64,000 nucleotides of DNA. Origin: Roseomonas nitratireducens. GTDB taxonomy: Bacteria; Pseudomonadota; Alphaproteobacteria; Acetobacterales; Acetobacteraceae. The notes under the pieces were generated by a model. It was not told the origin of the DNA. It ran no database searches and was given only the letters and a program-made list of their open reading frames with translations. The number at the start of each line of letters is the position of its first letter. Position 1 is the first letter of the stretch. The DNA is taken from NCBI RefSeq assembly GCF_017813355.1, contig NZ_JAGIYZ010000012.1:1-64000 (forward strand). The letters run 5' to 3'. This document shows positions 7,793-16,550 of this stretch, piece after piece. Made by a program: the position numbers and the translations under genes.

Positions 7793-8115
7793 CACCGGAG
7801 GCTCGGACGCCTGGGGCGCCTCCGCTGCGACCTGGATACCTCCAGAAACCGCCTCGCAGCGCTGACTGGCGCCGACTTCACCGACGCGCTGCGACGCGCG
7901 GAGACCGGCAACCTCATCGAGGCGATCACCGACGGCGTCCGCGCGCCGGCGTGCCGGAGGCAGCGCGCGCGCTCATCGAGAAGGTCGTCATCAGCCCCGG
8001 CGAGGGGCCGAATGATGGGCCAGCCATCAAGATCGTCGGCCACCTCATGGCCATGCTCAAGGCCGGTAGCGCTTTTCCTGGCGGGAAGGACCCGATCAGG
8101 TGCTGGCTCGTGACC
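7793..8115 (+). pseudogene. Large serine recombinase, C-terminal remnant with frameshift
   Basis: In the frame opening at 7793, residues read LRCDLDTSRNRLAAL...RRAETGNLIEAITDGVRA. After about 7948 the sense continues one frame over: ARALIEKVVISPGEG, then IKIVGHLMAMLKAG. This matches the C-terminal part of large serine recombinases, which typically has LI-E-V-V--P followed by a short strand and L-A-ML. A one-base indel near 7948 breaks the frame. No resolvase catalytic domain or zinc domain remains. It lies directly after the caspase module, suggesting that the module arrived or was rearranged by mobile DNA. Confidence 0.65.
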
Positions 8116-8156
8116 GTCCTGGTGTCAGGTTCCACACGGAAGGGTATGGGGCAGGG

Positions 8157-9146
8157 TCAGCCTTGCCCGCGATACAAACCCGCCGCTGCGGCGGCCCGCG
8201 TCGCCAGCCGGGCGCACAATTCGAACGTCGGCATCGCCACGCCCGCCTCCCGCGCCATCTCGAGCGGCACGGTGAACAGCGCGTCGATCTCCATCGCCCG
8301 CCCCAGTTCCAGGTCCTGCAGGATGGACGGCTTGTGCGCGATCATCCCCGACCGCCGGATGCGCTGCTCGGCCGAGGTCGCCAGGTCGTGCCCATAGGCG
8401 AGCGCCAGCCCCGCCCCTTCCTCGGCGATCCGCACGCCGGCGGCGAAGACCGCCGGGTCGGAGAAGGTCGTCATCATGTCGGAGCGGGAGAGGATGCACA
8501 GCGGCCCGCTCGTCATGTTGCCCATCAGCTTGCCCCAGACGCGATGGCGCATGTCCGCGACCACCGGCGTGGGCATGCCGCCCGCTTCCATCGGCGCGGC
8601 GATCATCCGCGCGCGGTCGCTCAGGCTGCCGTCGGGCTCGCCCAGGAACAGCCGCAGGTCGGCATGTTCCGACGACACGGTGCCGGGCTCGACGATCGCG
8701 CTTGCCGAATAGATCACGCCGCCCAGCGTGCGCTCGATGCCGATGGCGCGCTCGATCACGCCGCCCGGATCGAGCAGCGGCAGCCGACGCCCTTCCATCG
8801 GCCCGCCATGGCGCAGGAAGTACCACCAGGGAATGCCATTGGTGACGAAGGCGACAGGCGTGTTGGACCCAAGCAGCGGCGCGATCGCCTCCGCCGCCGC
8901 CGGCAGCGCGGGCACCTTCGTCGTGACCAGCACGGCATCCACCGGGCCGACGGCGCGCGCATCCGCTTCCGCCTGCACGCGGACGGTCTTCACCCCGTCA
9001 TGCGCGCGCAGCGTGATGCCCTTGGCGCGCACCGCGTCCAGATGCGCGCCGCGCGCGACGATGGCGACATCCGCCCCGCCCAGGGCGAGCCGCGTGGCGA
9101 GGTGGCTGCCGATCGCCCCGGCGCCGAAGACGCAGATGCGGGTCAC
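8157..9146 (-). CDS. Ketopantoate reductase-like oxidoreductase (ApbA/PanE family)
   Basis: 329 residues. An N-terminal Rossmann motif ICVFGAGAIGSHLATRLALGG binds NADP(H). VTTKVPAL and VTNGIPWW form the nicotinamide site, and the C-terminal helical domain contains WGKLMGNM, with the conserved Lys and Asn of the family. The family reduces 2-dehydropantoate or similar 2-keto acids. Many paralogues in soil alphaproteobacteria act in other pathways, so the substrate is open. The GTG start at 9146 overlaps the creatininase stop (GTGA), marking a two-gene operon. A second family member lies at 50838-51896. Confidence 0.85.
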   Translation of the reverse strand: MTRICVFGAGAIGSHLATRLALGGADVAIVARGAHLDAVRAKGITLRAHDGVKTVRVQAEADARAVGPVDAVLVTTKVPALPAAAEAIAPLLGSNTPVAFVTNGIPWWYFLRHGGPMEGRRLPLLDPGGVIERAIGIERTLGGVIYSASAIVEPGTVSSEHADLRLFLGEPDGSLSDRARMIAAPMEAGGMPTPVVADMRHRVWGKLMGNMTSGPLCILSRSDMMTTFSDPAVFAAGVRIAEEGAGLALAYGHDLATSAEQRIRRSGMIAHKPSILQDLELGRAMEIDALFTVPLEMAREAGVAMPTFELCARLATRAAAAAGLYRGQG

Positions 9147-9931
9147 GGCGCGTGCTCCCGCAGCTGGACGCACATGGCCGCACCGGCGGCGATCAGGCGT
9201 TCGGTGATCGCCGCGCCATGCACCGCGTTGGCGCCGCGCGGATCGGGGGCGGCGACGCCGCCGGGGGCGACTTCCTCCACCCACATCGGCACGGCGAAGT
9301 CGACGCCATGGGCGCGGATGGCGCCGAAGCCGGTCGGCGGCGTGCCGAGGTACGGGCCCGTCGCGGCGCGCACCCGCGCGGCGTCCGGCCGGCAGAGATC
9401 CGGGCGCAGATGCATCGTCACCGAGGCGACCGGGTCGCCGCCATGGCCGAAGGTCTCCGGCCCGCCGCCCAGTTCCGCGTGCAGCCGCCCCGCTTCCCGC
9501 CACAGATGCAGGGAGGGGATGATGGCGCCGTGCCGGTGGCGGACGGTGCGCGCCGCGGCCTCGGCCGGCGCGATGGTGCCGGCATGGCCGTTGACGATCA
9601 GGATGCGGCGGCAGCCGATGCGCAGGAAGGCTTCCGCCGTCTCCTCGATCACCGCGGTCAGCGTCGGGACGGACAGGGTGACGCCGCCCGCGACCCCGGC
9701 GAAGAAATCCTCCCCGCCGAAGGGGATCGGCGGCGCGACCAGCGCATCGGCGCCCTGCACCAGCGCGGCGGCGGCGATGCGTAGCGCGATCTCCTCCGCC
9801 ACCAGGTAGTCGCCCATGGGCAGGGCGGGGCCATGGGTTTCGAGGCTGCCCATGGGGAGGATGGCGACGGCACCCGCGGCCAGCCGCGATGCGACCTCGG
9901 GGGCGGTGAGTTCGGCGAGGCGGTGGGTCAT
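9143..9931 (-). CDS. Creatininase-family amidohydrolase
   Basis: 262 residues. Family motifs include GSLETHGPALPMGDY near residues 28-42, supplying the metal-binding Glu, His and Asp; VNGHAGT (about 114), with a conserved His; and FGHGGDPVASV (about 160). Creatininase-like enzymes open lactams or cleave amides using two metals; members are also known that act on formamides of redox-cofactor precursors. Substrate unknown. The ATG at 9931 fits the family start. It is first in an operon with the PanE-like reductase, suggesting sequential handling of an amide or lactam-derived acid. Confidence 0.88.
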   Translation of the reverse strand: MTHRLAELTAPEVASRLAAGAVAILPMGSLETHGPALPMGDYLVAEEIALRIAAAALVQGADALVAPPIPFGGEDFFAGVAGGVTLSVPTLTAVIEETAEAFLRIGCRRILIVNGHAGTIAPAEAAARTVRHRHGAIIPSLHLWREAGRLHAELGGGPETFGHGGDPVASVTMHLRPDLCRPDAARVRAATGPYLGTPPTGFGAIRAHGVDFAVPMWVEEVAPGGVAAPDPRGANAVHGAAITERLIAAGAAMCVQLREHAP

Positions 9932-9955
9932 GCGGTGGTCCCTTCGTGCAAGGTC

Positions 9956-10061
9956 GGGGGAGGAGAACCTCCCCCGAGCCCCCTCCCTTCTTTGCCTACT
10001 TGGTTCCAAAGAAGGTTGAGGGGGGTTCCGGGGGGAGAAGTTCCCTTCTCCCCCCGCGCGT
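9956..10061. terminator. Head-to-head pair of the 3' hairpin element (copy B)
   Basis: The right half (10030-10055), read on the reverse strand, is the same 11-bp stem (ggggggagaag/cttctcccccc) and ctcaaccttctttg tail as the element at 4713-4760. It starts within a few bases of the M20 stop. The left half is a diverged copy in forward orientation: stem gggggagg/cctccccc at 9956-9963 and 9968-9975, then ccctcccttctttg. The two tails pair with each other across a short centre. The result is probably a terminator for the M20 gene and an insulator for the creatininase promoter. Confidence 0.75.
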
Positions 10062-10063
10062 CG

Positions 10064-11239
10064 TCAGCGCAGCAATTCCAGCGCGGCGCGGCTCAGCGCC
10101 TGCACCCCCAGTTCGATGCAGCGTTCGTCCGGCTGGTAGAAGGCGTTGTGCAGCCGGTCGTCGCGCCCCGGCGCGCCCGACCCGATGCGCAGCTGGAAGG
10201 CCGGCGCGCGGGCGGCGAATTCGGAGAAATCCTCCGCGCCCATGGACGGCTCCCCTTCCTCCGGCGTCACGCCCATCTGCGCGGCGACCGCGGCGATGGC
10301 GGGGTCCAGCACCCGGTCGTCGTTGACCAGCGGCGGCACCTTGCGGACATAGGTCATCTCGCAGCGCACGCGCATCGTCGTCTGCAGCCCGTCGGCCAGG
10401 CGCTTCAGCGCGGCCTCGGCGGTGTCGCGCGCATCGGCATGGAGCGTTCGGACGGTGCCCTTCAGGTGCACGCGCTCGGGGATGATGTTGTAGGTCGTCC
10501 CGCCCTGCACCATGCCGACGGTGACGACCGCCGGGTGCAGCGGCCGGATCTCCCGGCTGACGACGGTCTGCGCCTGGGCGATGAAATGCGCCGCCGCGAC
10601 GATGGGATCGACCGCCGCATAGGGGTGCGCGGCGTGGCCCGACTTGCCCTGCACCACTAGGTCGAAGCGGTCGGACGCCGCGAGGCAGGCCCCGCGCACA
10701 TAGCCGAAGGTGCCGACCGGCATGTCCGGGTGGTTGTGGAAGCCGAGGGCGAGGTCCACGCCGTCCGCCGCGCCGTCGGCGATCATGGCGGCGGCACCCT
10801 CCAGCACCTCCTCGGCCGGCTGGAACACCAGGCGGACGGTGCCGGCCATCTGCGGGGCCATCTTCAGCAGCACCTCGGCGACGCCGAGCAGCGTGGCGGT
10901 GTGGATGTCGTGGCCGCAGGCATGCATCTGCCCGTCGACGGTGGAGGCGAAGTCGATCCCTGTCTCTTCATGGATCGGCAGCGCGTCCATGTCGGCGCGG
11001 ATGGCGAGCGTGGGTCCCGGCCGGCCGCCCTTGATCTCCCCCAGCACGCCGGTGCGGCCGATGCCGGTGCGGTGCGGTATGCCCAGCCGCGCGAGTTCGG
11101 CCGCGACGATGCCCGCGGTCCGTGTCTCCTGGAAGGCGAGTTCGGGCACGGCGTGGATGTCGCGGCGCAGCGCGACGAGGCGCGGCGCGGCGGCCTCGGC
11201 GGCGGCGCGGATCGCGTCGGCGGGGTCGTTCGGAAGCAT
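10064..11239 (-). CDS. M20D amidohydrolase (hippurate/indoleacetyl-amino-acid hydrolase type)
   Basis: 391 residues with the M20D pattern: RRDIHAVPELAFQE near 26-39, RADMDALPI (about 84), the metal site MHACGHDIHTA with the family Cys and His ligands (about 107), FQPAEE (about 140), and a late SMGAEDFSEF (about 350). Residues 185-295 carry the dimerisation lid domain (GKSGHAAHP). These enzymes remove N-acyl groups from amino acids using two metals, Mn or Zn. It is cytoplasmic, with no signal peptide. It is divergent from the TctC gene with 126 bp between, so its substrate may be what the neighbouring tripartite transporter brings in. Confidence 0.92.
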   Translation of the reverse strand: MLPNDPADAIRAAAEAAAPRLVALRRDIHAVPELAFQETRTAGIVAAELARLGIPHRTGIGRTGVLGEIKGGRPGPTLAIRADMDALPIHEETGIDFASTVDGQMHACGHDIHTATLLGVAEVLLKMAPQMAGTVRLVFQPAEEVLEGAAAMIADGAADGVDLALGFHNHPDMPVGTFGYVRGACLAASDRFDLVVQGKSGHAAHPYAAVDPIVAAAHFIAQAQTVVSREIRPLHPAVVTVGMVQGGTTYNIIPERVHLKGTVRTLHADARDTAEAALKRLADGLQTTMRVRCEMTYVRKVPPLVNDDRVLDPAIAAVAAQMGVTPEEGEPSMGAEDFSEFAARAPAFQLRIGSGAPGRDDRLHNAFYQPDERCIELGVQALSRAALELLR

Positions 11240-11365
11240 GTGGCGTGTCCCGGCGATGGGGCGGATGGGCGGAGCATAGGTGCGCGTGTAACCCTGGCAA
11301 GGCACGGCGCTTGCGGCGCCCATGGACGCGTGCCATAGGGCGGGAAGTGCTTTTGGGGAGGCACA

Positions 11366-12343
11366 ATGTCCTGGGCAGTTGGCCGTCGGGCTATCTTGGC
11401 CTGTTCCGTTCCCGCGATCGGCGGGACGCGGGCGGCGCTTGCCCAGAACTGGCCGTCCCAGCCGATCCGCCTTGTTGTTCCCTTCGCGCCGGGCGGGACG
11501 ACCGACCTCGTCGCGCGGCTTGTCGCCGCGGGGCTGCAGGAACGGCTCGGCGTTTCGGTGGTGGTCGAGAACCGCGCCGGCGCGGGCGCGACCGTGGGCA
11601 GCGAGATGGTCGCGCGCGCGGCACCCGACGGGACCACGCTGGTGATGTCCAACATCGCGAGCCACGGCATCAGCCCGTCGGTCTATCGCGGGCGCATCCG
11701 CTACGACGCGGTCACCGACTTCACGCATATCGCGCTCGTCATCACCAACCCGACGGTGTGGGTGGCGAACCGCAATTCCGGCATCCGCACGCTGGCCGAT
11801 GCCGTGGCGCGGGCGCGCAGCGCGAGCGGGCTCGATGTCGCGACCTCCGGCGCCGGTTCCTCGAACCACCTGATGGTGGTGCGCATGGGCCAGCTGGTGG
11901 GCAAGGAGCTGAACCACATCCCGTTCCGCGGCGCCGGCCCGGCCATGCAGGCGGTGATCGCCGGTCAGGTGGCGATGATGTCCGACAGCCTGCCTTCGGC
12001 GAGCTCGCACATCCGCCAGGGCTCCGTCGTGCCGGTGGCGATGGCCTCGGCCGAGCGGCACCCGTCCTTCCCCGACGTGCCGACCTTCCGCGAGCAGGGC
12101 TTCGACCTGGCGAGCGATTCCTGGTTCGGCCTGTCGGGCCCGGCCGGGATGCCGGCGCCGATCGTCGAGCGGCTGCACCGGGAGACGATGGCCTTCGTCT
12201 CCGCGCCCGACATCCGGGCACGCTTTGCCGAGCTCGGCGGCACGCCGGGTGCGATGACGCCGGCGGCCTACACCGAATTCATCCGCAGCGAAGTGGCGCA
12301 ATGGGCCCCACTGGTGCAGGCTTCCGGCGCGACGGCGGATTGA
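11366..12343 (+). CDS. tctC: TctC/Bug-type periplasmic binding protein
   Basis: 325 residues with a signal peptide cut after about residue 26 (AALAQ-N). The mature protein starts WPSQPIRLVVPFAPGGTTD, the Bug-family signature whose loop grips a carboxylate. Further family motifs are VVENRAGAGATVGSE, HIPFRGAGPAMQAV and the WFGLSGP region. It is preceded by a strong GGGGAGG ribosome site. It is the only Bug protein in the window with its own membrane genes: tctB follows after 40 bp and tctA after that. Ligand unknown; citrate-like di- and tricarboxylates are typical. Confidence 0.92.
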   Translation: MSWAVGRRAILACSVPAIGGTRAALAQNWPSQPIRLVVPFAPGGTTDLVARLVAAGLQERLGVSVVVENRAGAGATVGSEMVARAAPDGTTLVMSNIASHGISPSVYRGRIRYDAVTDFTHIALVITNPTVWVANRNSGIRTLADAVARARSASGLDVATSGAGSSNHLMVVRMGQLVGKELNHIPFRGAGPAMQAVIAGQVAMMSDSLPSASSHIRQGSVVPVAMASAERHPSFPDVPTFREQGFDLASDSWFGLSGPAGMPAPIVERLHRETMAFVSAPDIRARFAELGGTPGAMTPAAYTEFIRSEVAQWAPLVQASGATAD

Positions 12344-12383
12344 TGGCGATGAACTTCACGACTCCTTGGGTGGACCGACGGGC

Positions 12384-12980
12384 ATGAAACTGAACACCAA
12401 AGACCTGATCTCGGCCGCGATCCTGATCGGCTTCGCGGTCGTCGGGCTGTGGCTGAACACGGACCATACGATGGGCACCGCCCGACGCATGGGGCCCGGC
12501 TACATGCCGTTCCTCGGCTTCGCGATCCTGCTCGGGCTCGGGGTGATCGTGCTGATCCTCGGCCTGTTCAACGGGCCCGACCCGATCGAGAAGTGGACGG
12601 GGGCGGAAATCGGCTTCCTGCTGGCCGGCGCGGCGGCGGGAACCGCCGCGGGGCTCGTCGCCTCGAAGGTCGGCGGTTGGCCGTCGGCCGGCTGGAACTC
12701 CCTCGGCATCGGCATGTTCGTGGGATGCCTTGTCCCGTCCATCATCAAATCGTGGCGACCTCTGTTCCTCATCAGCGCCGCCTTCGCGCTGTTCGGACTG
12801 ATCCTCGAACCGCTCGGCCTGATGCTCGCGATCGCGCTGTCCGTCATCCTCTCCGCCTTCGCGGACGAGACGCACACGCCCAAGGGCGTCGCCGGGCTTG
12901 TCGCGTTCCTGTGCGTGCTGTGCTGGGCCGTGTTCATCTACGAACTCGACATCCGCGTGCCGGTCTGGCCGCAGTTCTGA
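12384..12980 (+). CDS. tctB: TctB small membrane subunit of tripartite tricarboxylate transporter
   Basis: 198 residues with four to five hydrophobic segments (about 8-25, 42-62, 75-92, 125-155, 165-185). An early GTARRMGPGYMP motif is characteristic of TctB. It is somewhat longer than classic 145-residue TctB; the extra length is an inserted loop around 93-115. The ATG at 12384 is chosen because it starts at KLNTKDL, just before the first membrane helix. It lies between tctC and tctA, 18 bp from the latter. It is an inner-membrane partner needed for transport, with a poorly defined role. Confidence 0.88.
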   Translation: MKLNTKDLISAAILIGFAVVGLWLNTDHTMGTARRMGPGYMPFLGFAILLGLGVIVLILGLFNGPDPIEKWTGAEIGFLLAGAAAGTAAGLVASKVGGWPSAGWNSLGIGMFVGCLVPSIIKSWRPLFLISAAFALFGLILEPLGLMLAIALSVILSAFADETHTPKGVAGLVAFLCVLCWAVFIYELDIRVPVWPQF

Positions 12981-12998
12981 CCAAGGGGACCGGCTGAC

Positions 12999-14504
12999 AT
13001 GGACCTTATCGCAAACCTCGGGCACGGCTTCGGCGTCGCGCTCACCCTCAACAACCTGCTGTTCTGCCTGATCGGCTGCATCATCGGCACGGCGATCGGC
13101 GTGCTGCCGGGCATCGGGCCGGTGGCGACCATCTCGCTGCTGCTGCCGATCACCTTCGGCCAGCCGGCGACGACCGCCATCATCATGCTCGCGGGCATCT
13201 ACTACGGCGCGCAGTACGGCGGTTCGACCACCGCCATCCTGCTGAACCTGCCAGGCGAGGTCAGTTCGGTCGTCACAACGCTCGAAGGCTACAAGATGGC
13301 CCGGCGCGGGCGTGCCGGCGCGGCGCTGTCGATCGCGGCGCTCGGCTCCTTCTTCGCCGGGTCGGTCGCGACCATCCTCGTCGCCGCCTCCGGCCCGCTG
13401 CTGACGCAGGTGGCGCTGTCCTTCGGCCCGGCGGACTACTTCTCGCTGATGTTCCTCGGCCTGATCATCTCCGCCGTGCTCGCGCAGGGCTCGGTGGTGA
13501 AGTCGATCGGCATGGTGGTGTTCGGCGTCTCGCTCGGCATGGTCGGCACGGACGTGCAGACCGGCCAGCAGCGCTTTACCTTCGGCATCCCGGAACTGTC
13601 GGACGGCGTCGGCTTCGTCTCGATCGCCATGGGCATGTTCGGCATCGCCGAGATCATCCTGAACCTCGAGCGGCCGGAAGCGCGTTCGGTCATGTCGGGC
13701 AAGGTCGGCTCGCTGATGATGACGCGGGAGGAGTTCCGCCGCTCGATCCCCGCCGTGCTGCGCGGCACGACGGTAGGCTCGCTGCTCGGCATCCTGCCGG
13801 GCGGCGGCGCGGCACTCGCCTCCTTCGGCTCCTACATGATGGAGCGGAAGGTCTCGAAGGGCCGGCATGAATTCGGCACCGGCGCGATCGAGGGCGTGGC
13901 GGGGCCGGAGGCGGCGAACAACGCGGCCTCCCAGACCTCCTTCATCCCGCTGCTCACGCTCGGCATCCCGGCCAACGCCGTGATGGCGCTGATGGTGGGC
14001 GCGCTGATCATCCAGGGCATCCAGCCGGGCCCGCGCATGGTGGAAGCGCAGCCTGACCTGTTCTGGGGCCTGATCGCCTCGATGTGGGTCGGCAACCTGA
14101 TGCTGCTGGTCATCAACCTGCCGATGATCGGCGTGTGGGTGAAGCTGCTCGCGGTGCCCTACCGCCACATGTACCCGTCCATCATGATCTTCTGCGCGAT
14201 CGGCGTGTACTCGCTGCAGAACAACGTGTTCGACGTGTACCAGACGGTGGTCTTCGGCATCTTCGGCTACCTCTGCTCGAAGCTGCGGCTGGAGGCGGCG
14301 CCGATGCTGATCGGCTTCGTGCTCGGCCCGATGATGGAGGAGCACCTGCGCCGCGCCATGCTGCTGTCGCGCGGCGACCCGATGGTGTTCCTCGAGCGCC
14401 CGATCAGCGCGACGATGCTCGGCATCGCCGCGATCGCCCTGATCGCGATGCTCCTGCCCAATGTCCGCAAGGGCAAGGACTCGGCGCTGGCCGAAGGCGG
14501 CTGA
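12999..14504 (+). CDS. tctA: TctA large permease of tripartite tricarboxylate transporter
   Basis: 501 residues with about eleven to twelve membrane segments. Family landmarks: GTAIGVLPGIGPVATISLLLP near residues 28-48; YYGAQYGGSTTAILLNLPGE (about 68-87); and the symmetric second half GILPGGGAALASFGSY (about 265-280) with EGVAGPEAANNAA (about 298-310). TctA moves the carboxylate delivered by TctC using the ion gradient. Length matches the family. A bidirectional hairpin at 14532-14561 follows. Confidence 0.95.
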   Translation: MDLIANLGHGFGVALTLNNLLFCLIGCIIGTAIGVLPGIGPVATISLLLPITFGQPATTAIIMLAGIYYGAQYGGSTTAILLNLPGEVSSVVTTLEGYKMARRGRAGAALSIAALGSFFAGSVATILVAASGPLLTQVALSFGPADYFSLMFLGLIISAVLAQGSVVKSIGMVVFGVSLGMVGTDVQTGQQRFTFGIPELSDGVGFVSIAMGMFGIAEIILNLERPEARSVMSGKVGSLMMTREEFRRSIPAVLRGTTVGSLLGILPGGGAALASFGSYMMERKVSKGRHEFGTGAIEGVAGPEAANNAASQTSFIPLLTLGIPANAVMALMVGALIIQGIQPGPRMVEAQPDLFWGLIASMWVGNLMLLVINLPMIGVWVKLLAVPYRHMYPSIMIFCAIGVYSLQNNVFDVYQTVVFGIFGYLCSKLRLEAAPMLIGFVLGPMMEEHLRRAMLLSRGDPMVFLERPISATMLGIAAIALIAMLLPNVRKGKDSALAEGG

Positions 14505-14531
14505 CCGCCACCGGCCCCGGCCGGATGCGAT

Positions 14532-14561
14532 GGAAGGCGGGTCCCGCGGGGCCCGCCTTCC
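14532..14561. terminator. Bidirectional hairpin between tctA and thioesterase
   Basis: The 10-bp arms ggaaggcggg (14532-14541) and cccgccttcc (14552-14561) are perfectly complementary around a short GC loop. The hairpin sits between the convergent ends of tctA (14504) and the thioesterase gene (14568). A short ttt lies just beyond on the forward side. It probably stops transcription from both directions. Confidence 0.7.
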
Positions 14562-14567
14562 TGCGTT

Positions 14568-15008
14568 TCAGGCGCTGGGCTTCGGCAGGTTGAACACGCC
14601 GCTCGCGCGCAGCACGGGCTTGCCGTCCGCCTCGAACCGCCCTTCGACGAACATCAGCCGCGACGTCCGGCGCAGCAGCACGGGCCGGCATTCCAGCCAG
14701 GCGCCGAGCGGCGCGGGGGCCAGGTAGTCCGTCACCAGGCTGATGGTGATGAAGTGCCCCGCCGTGCCCGCCTGTTCCGCCCCGCCGATGCCCAGCGCGA
14801 TGTCGGCGAAGGTCGCGAGCATCCCGCCATGGGCGACGCGCTGGTTGTTGCAGTGGCGCGTCTCGATCCGGATGCCGAAGCGGGCGCCGCCATCCTCCGG
14901 CCGGCGCCAGAGCGGGCCGATCGGCTCCAGGAAGGGCCCGCCCGCCCGCCGCGGCAGGAACCCCTCGGGCACATCCGCGCCGCCTGCATCGTCCAACGCC
15001 ATGCCCAT
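14568..15008 (-). CDS. PaaI-type hotdog thioesterase
   Basis: 146 residues. The hotdog core includes CNNQRVAHGGMLATFADIALG (about 53-73), with the HGG turn and Asp typical of PaaI/YbgC-like acyl-CoA thioesterases, then HFITISLVTDYLAP and LFVEGRFEADG-like strands. It probably hydrolyses acyl-CoA or holds an acyl ligand; specificity is unclear. The ATG at 15008 is preceded by AAAGG at good spacing; an ATG two codons later is possible. It diverges from manC with about 85 bp between. Confidence 0.88.
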   Translation of the reverse strand: MGMALDDAGGADVPEGFLPRRAGGPFLEPIGPLWRRPEDGGARFGIRIETRHCNNQRVAHGGMLATFADIALGIGGAEQAGTAGHFITISLVTDYLAPAPLGAWLECRPVLLRRTSRLMFVEGRFEADGKPVLRASGVFNLPKPSA

Positions 15009-15092
15009 CCCTTTGCCTTTCGCGCGATGTCTTGATCCTAGGGCGGCGCCGCCGTGGCGCCAGCCGCCTTCCCTTCGCCGCCTTTGGGTTGC

Positions 15093-16550
15093 ATGAACGC
15101 GCCGCACCAACCCAAGACGCACGGCCCCATGAGCGAGACCGCACCGCAGATCCTGCCCGTCATCCTGTCCGGCGGCACCGGCACCAGGCTCTGGCCCCTG
15201 TCGCGGGAGGGCTATCCGAAGCAGTTCTGGCCGCTCGCCTCCGACCGGCCGATGCTGACCGAGACCGCCGCCCGGGCCGAAGGGCCGGGCTTCCTGCCCC
15301 CCATGGTCGTGTGCAACGAGGCGCATCGCTTCCTGGTGGCCGAGCAGCTGCGCGGCCGCGGCGCGCGCATCGTGCTGGAACCGGCCGGGCGGAACAGCGC
15401 GCCGGCCATCGCGGCCGCCGCCCTGCTGGCCGAGGAAGCCGGTCCGTCGACCATCCTGTGGATCATGTCGGCCGATTCGGCGATTTCCGACCTGCCCGCG
15501 CTGCACCGGGCGCTCGCCGCCGCGGCGCCGGCCGCGACCGCCGGGCGGATCGTGACCTTCGGCATGCGCCCCACCGCGCCCGAGACCGGCTACGGCTACA
15601 TCGAGGCCGGCGCCGAGCTGCCCGGCCTGCCCGGCGTGCAGGCGACCGCCCGCTTCGTCGAGAAGCCGGACGCGGCGCGCGCGGCGGAATTCGTCGCCGG
15701 CGGCCGCCACCTGTGGAATTCGGGCATGTTCGTCGCCACCGCCGCGACGCTGCTGTCGGAACTCGAGCGCCACGAGCCCGCGCTGCTCGCCATCGTCCGC
15801 CGCGCCGTGGACGGTGCGAAGCGCGACATGGACTTCGTGCGGCTGGACGCCGAGGCCTTCGCCGCCGCCCCATCCATCAGCATCGACTACGCGGTGATGG
15901 AACGCACGCAGCACGCCGCCGTCGTGCCGGCCTCGATCGGCTGGTCGGACATCGGCTCCTGGGCCGCGATGTGGGAGATCAGCGGCAAGGATGCCGCCGG
16001 CAACGCCACGACCGGGCCTGTGGAACTGGTCGATGCCCGCAACTGCCTGGTGCGCAGCGAGGGCATCCTGACGGGCGTGGTGGGGCTCGAGGACGCGGTC
16101 GTCGTCGTCACCGACGACGCGGTGCTGGCCATGCACCGCGACCGCGCGCAGGACGTGAAGAAGCTGGTCGACGCGCTGAAGGCCAAGGGCCGCAAGGAAG
16201 CGACCGAGCACCGCCGCGCCTACCGCCCCTGGGGCCACTACGAAGGCCTGATCCTGGGCGAGCGCTTCCAGGTGAAGAAGATCCAGGTGCGCCCCGGGGC
16301 GAAGCTCTCGCTCCAGAAGCATTTCCACCGGGCGGAGCACTGGGTCGTCGTCTCCGGCACCGCCATCGTCCGCCGCGACGCGGAGGAGATCCTGCTGCGG
16401 GAGAACGAGAGCGTGTACCTCCCGCTCGGCTGCGTGCACCGGATGGAGAATCCGGGGATGATCCCGCTGGTGCTGATCGAGGTGCAGTCCGGCTCCTATC
16501 TGGGCGAGGACGACATCGTGCGCTTCGAGGACACCTACGGGCGCGCGTAG
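15093..16550 (+). CDS. manC: Mannose-1-phosphate guanylyltransferase / mannose-6-phosphate isomerase
   Basis: 485 residues from ATG 15093; an ATG at 15129 is possible. The nucleotidyltransferase domain opens with LSGGTGTRLWPLSR and PKQF (residues 26-45), the GTP-binding signature. A middle FVEKPD motif and WNSGMF follow. A type-II isomerase cupin occupies about 376-485 (YRPWGHYEGL, PGAKLSLQKHFHRAEHW, with metal-binding His). This two-domain enzyme makes GDP-mannose for capsule, exopolysaccharide or LPS. No other sugar genes are adjacent. The last codons form the left arm of a large palindrome that places the stop codon in the loop. Confidence 0.95.
   Translation: MNAPHQPKTHGPMSETAPQILPVILSGGTGTRLWPLSREGYPKQFWPLASDRPMLTETAARAEGPGFLPPMVVCNEAHRFLVAEQLRGRGARIVLEPAGRNSAPAIAAAALLAEEAGPSTILWIMSADSAISDLPALHRALAAAAPAATAGRIVTFGMRPTAPETGYGYIEAGAELPGLPGVQATARFVEKPDAARAAEFVAGGRHLWNSGMFVATAATLLSELERHEPALLAIVRRAVDGAKRDMDFVRLDAEAFAAAPSISIDYAVMERTQHAAVVPASIGWSDIGSWAAMWEISGKDAAGNATTGPVELVDARNCLVRSEGILTGVVGLEDAVVVVTDDAVLAMHRDRAQDVKKLVDALKAKGRKEATEHRRAYRPWGHYEGLILGERFQVKKIQVRPGAKLSLQKHFHRAEHWVVVSGTAIVRRDAEEILLRENESVYLPLGCVHRMENPGMIPLVLIEVQSGSYLGEDDIVRFEDTYGRA

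Noticed and set aside
12279-14345. A reverse-strand frame of 688 codons opposite tctB and tctA
   Set aside because: His/Asp/Glu/Arg-rich shadow of membrane-protein codons; tctA and tctB are unmistakable on the other strand.
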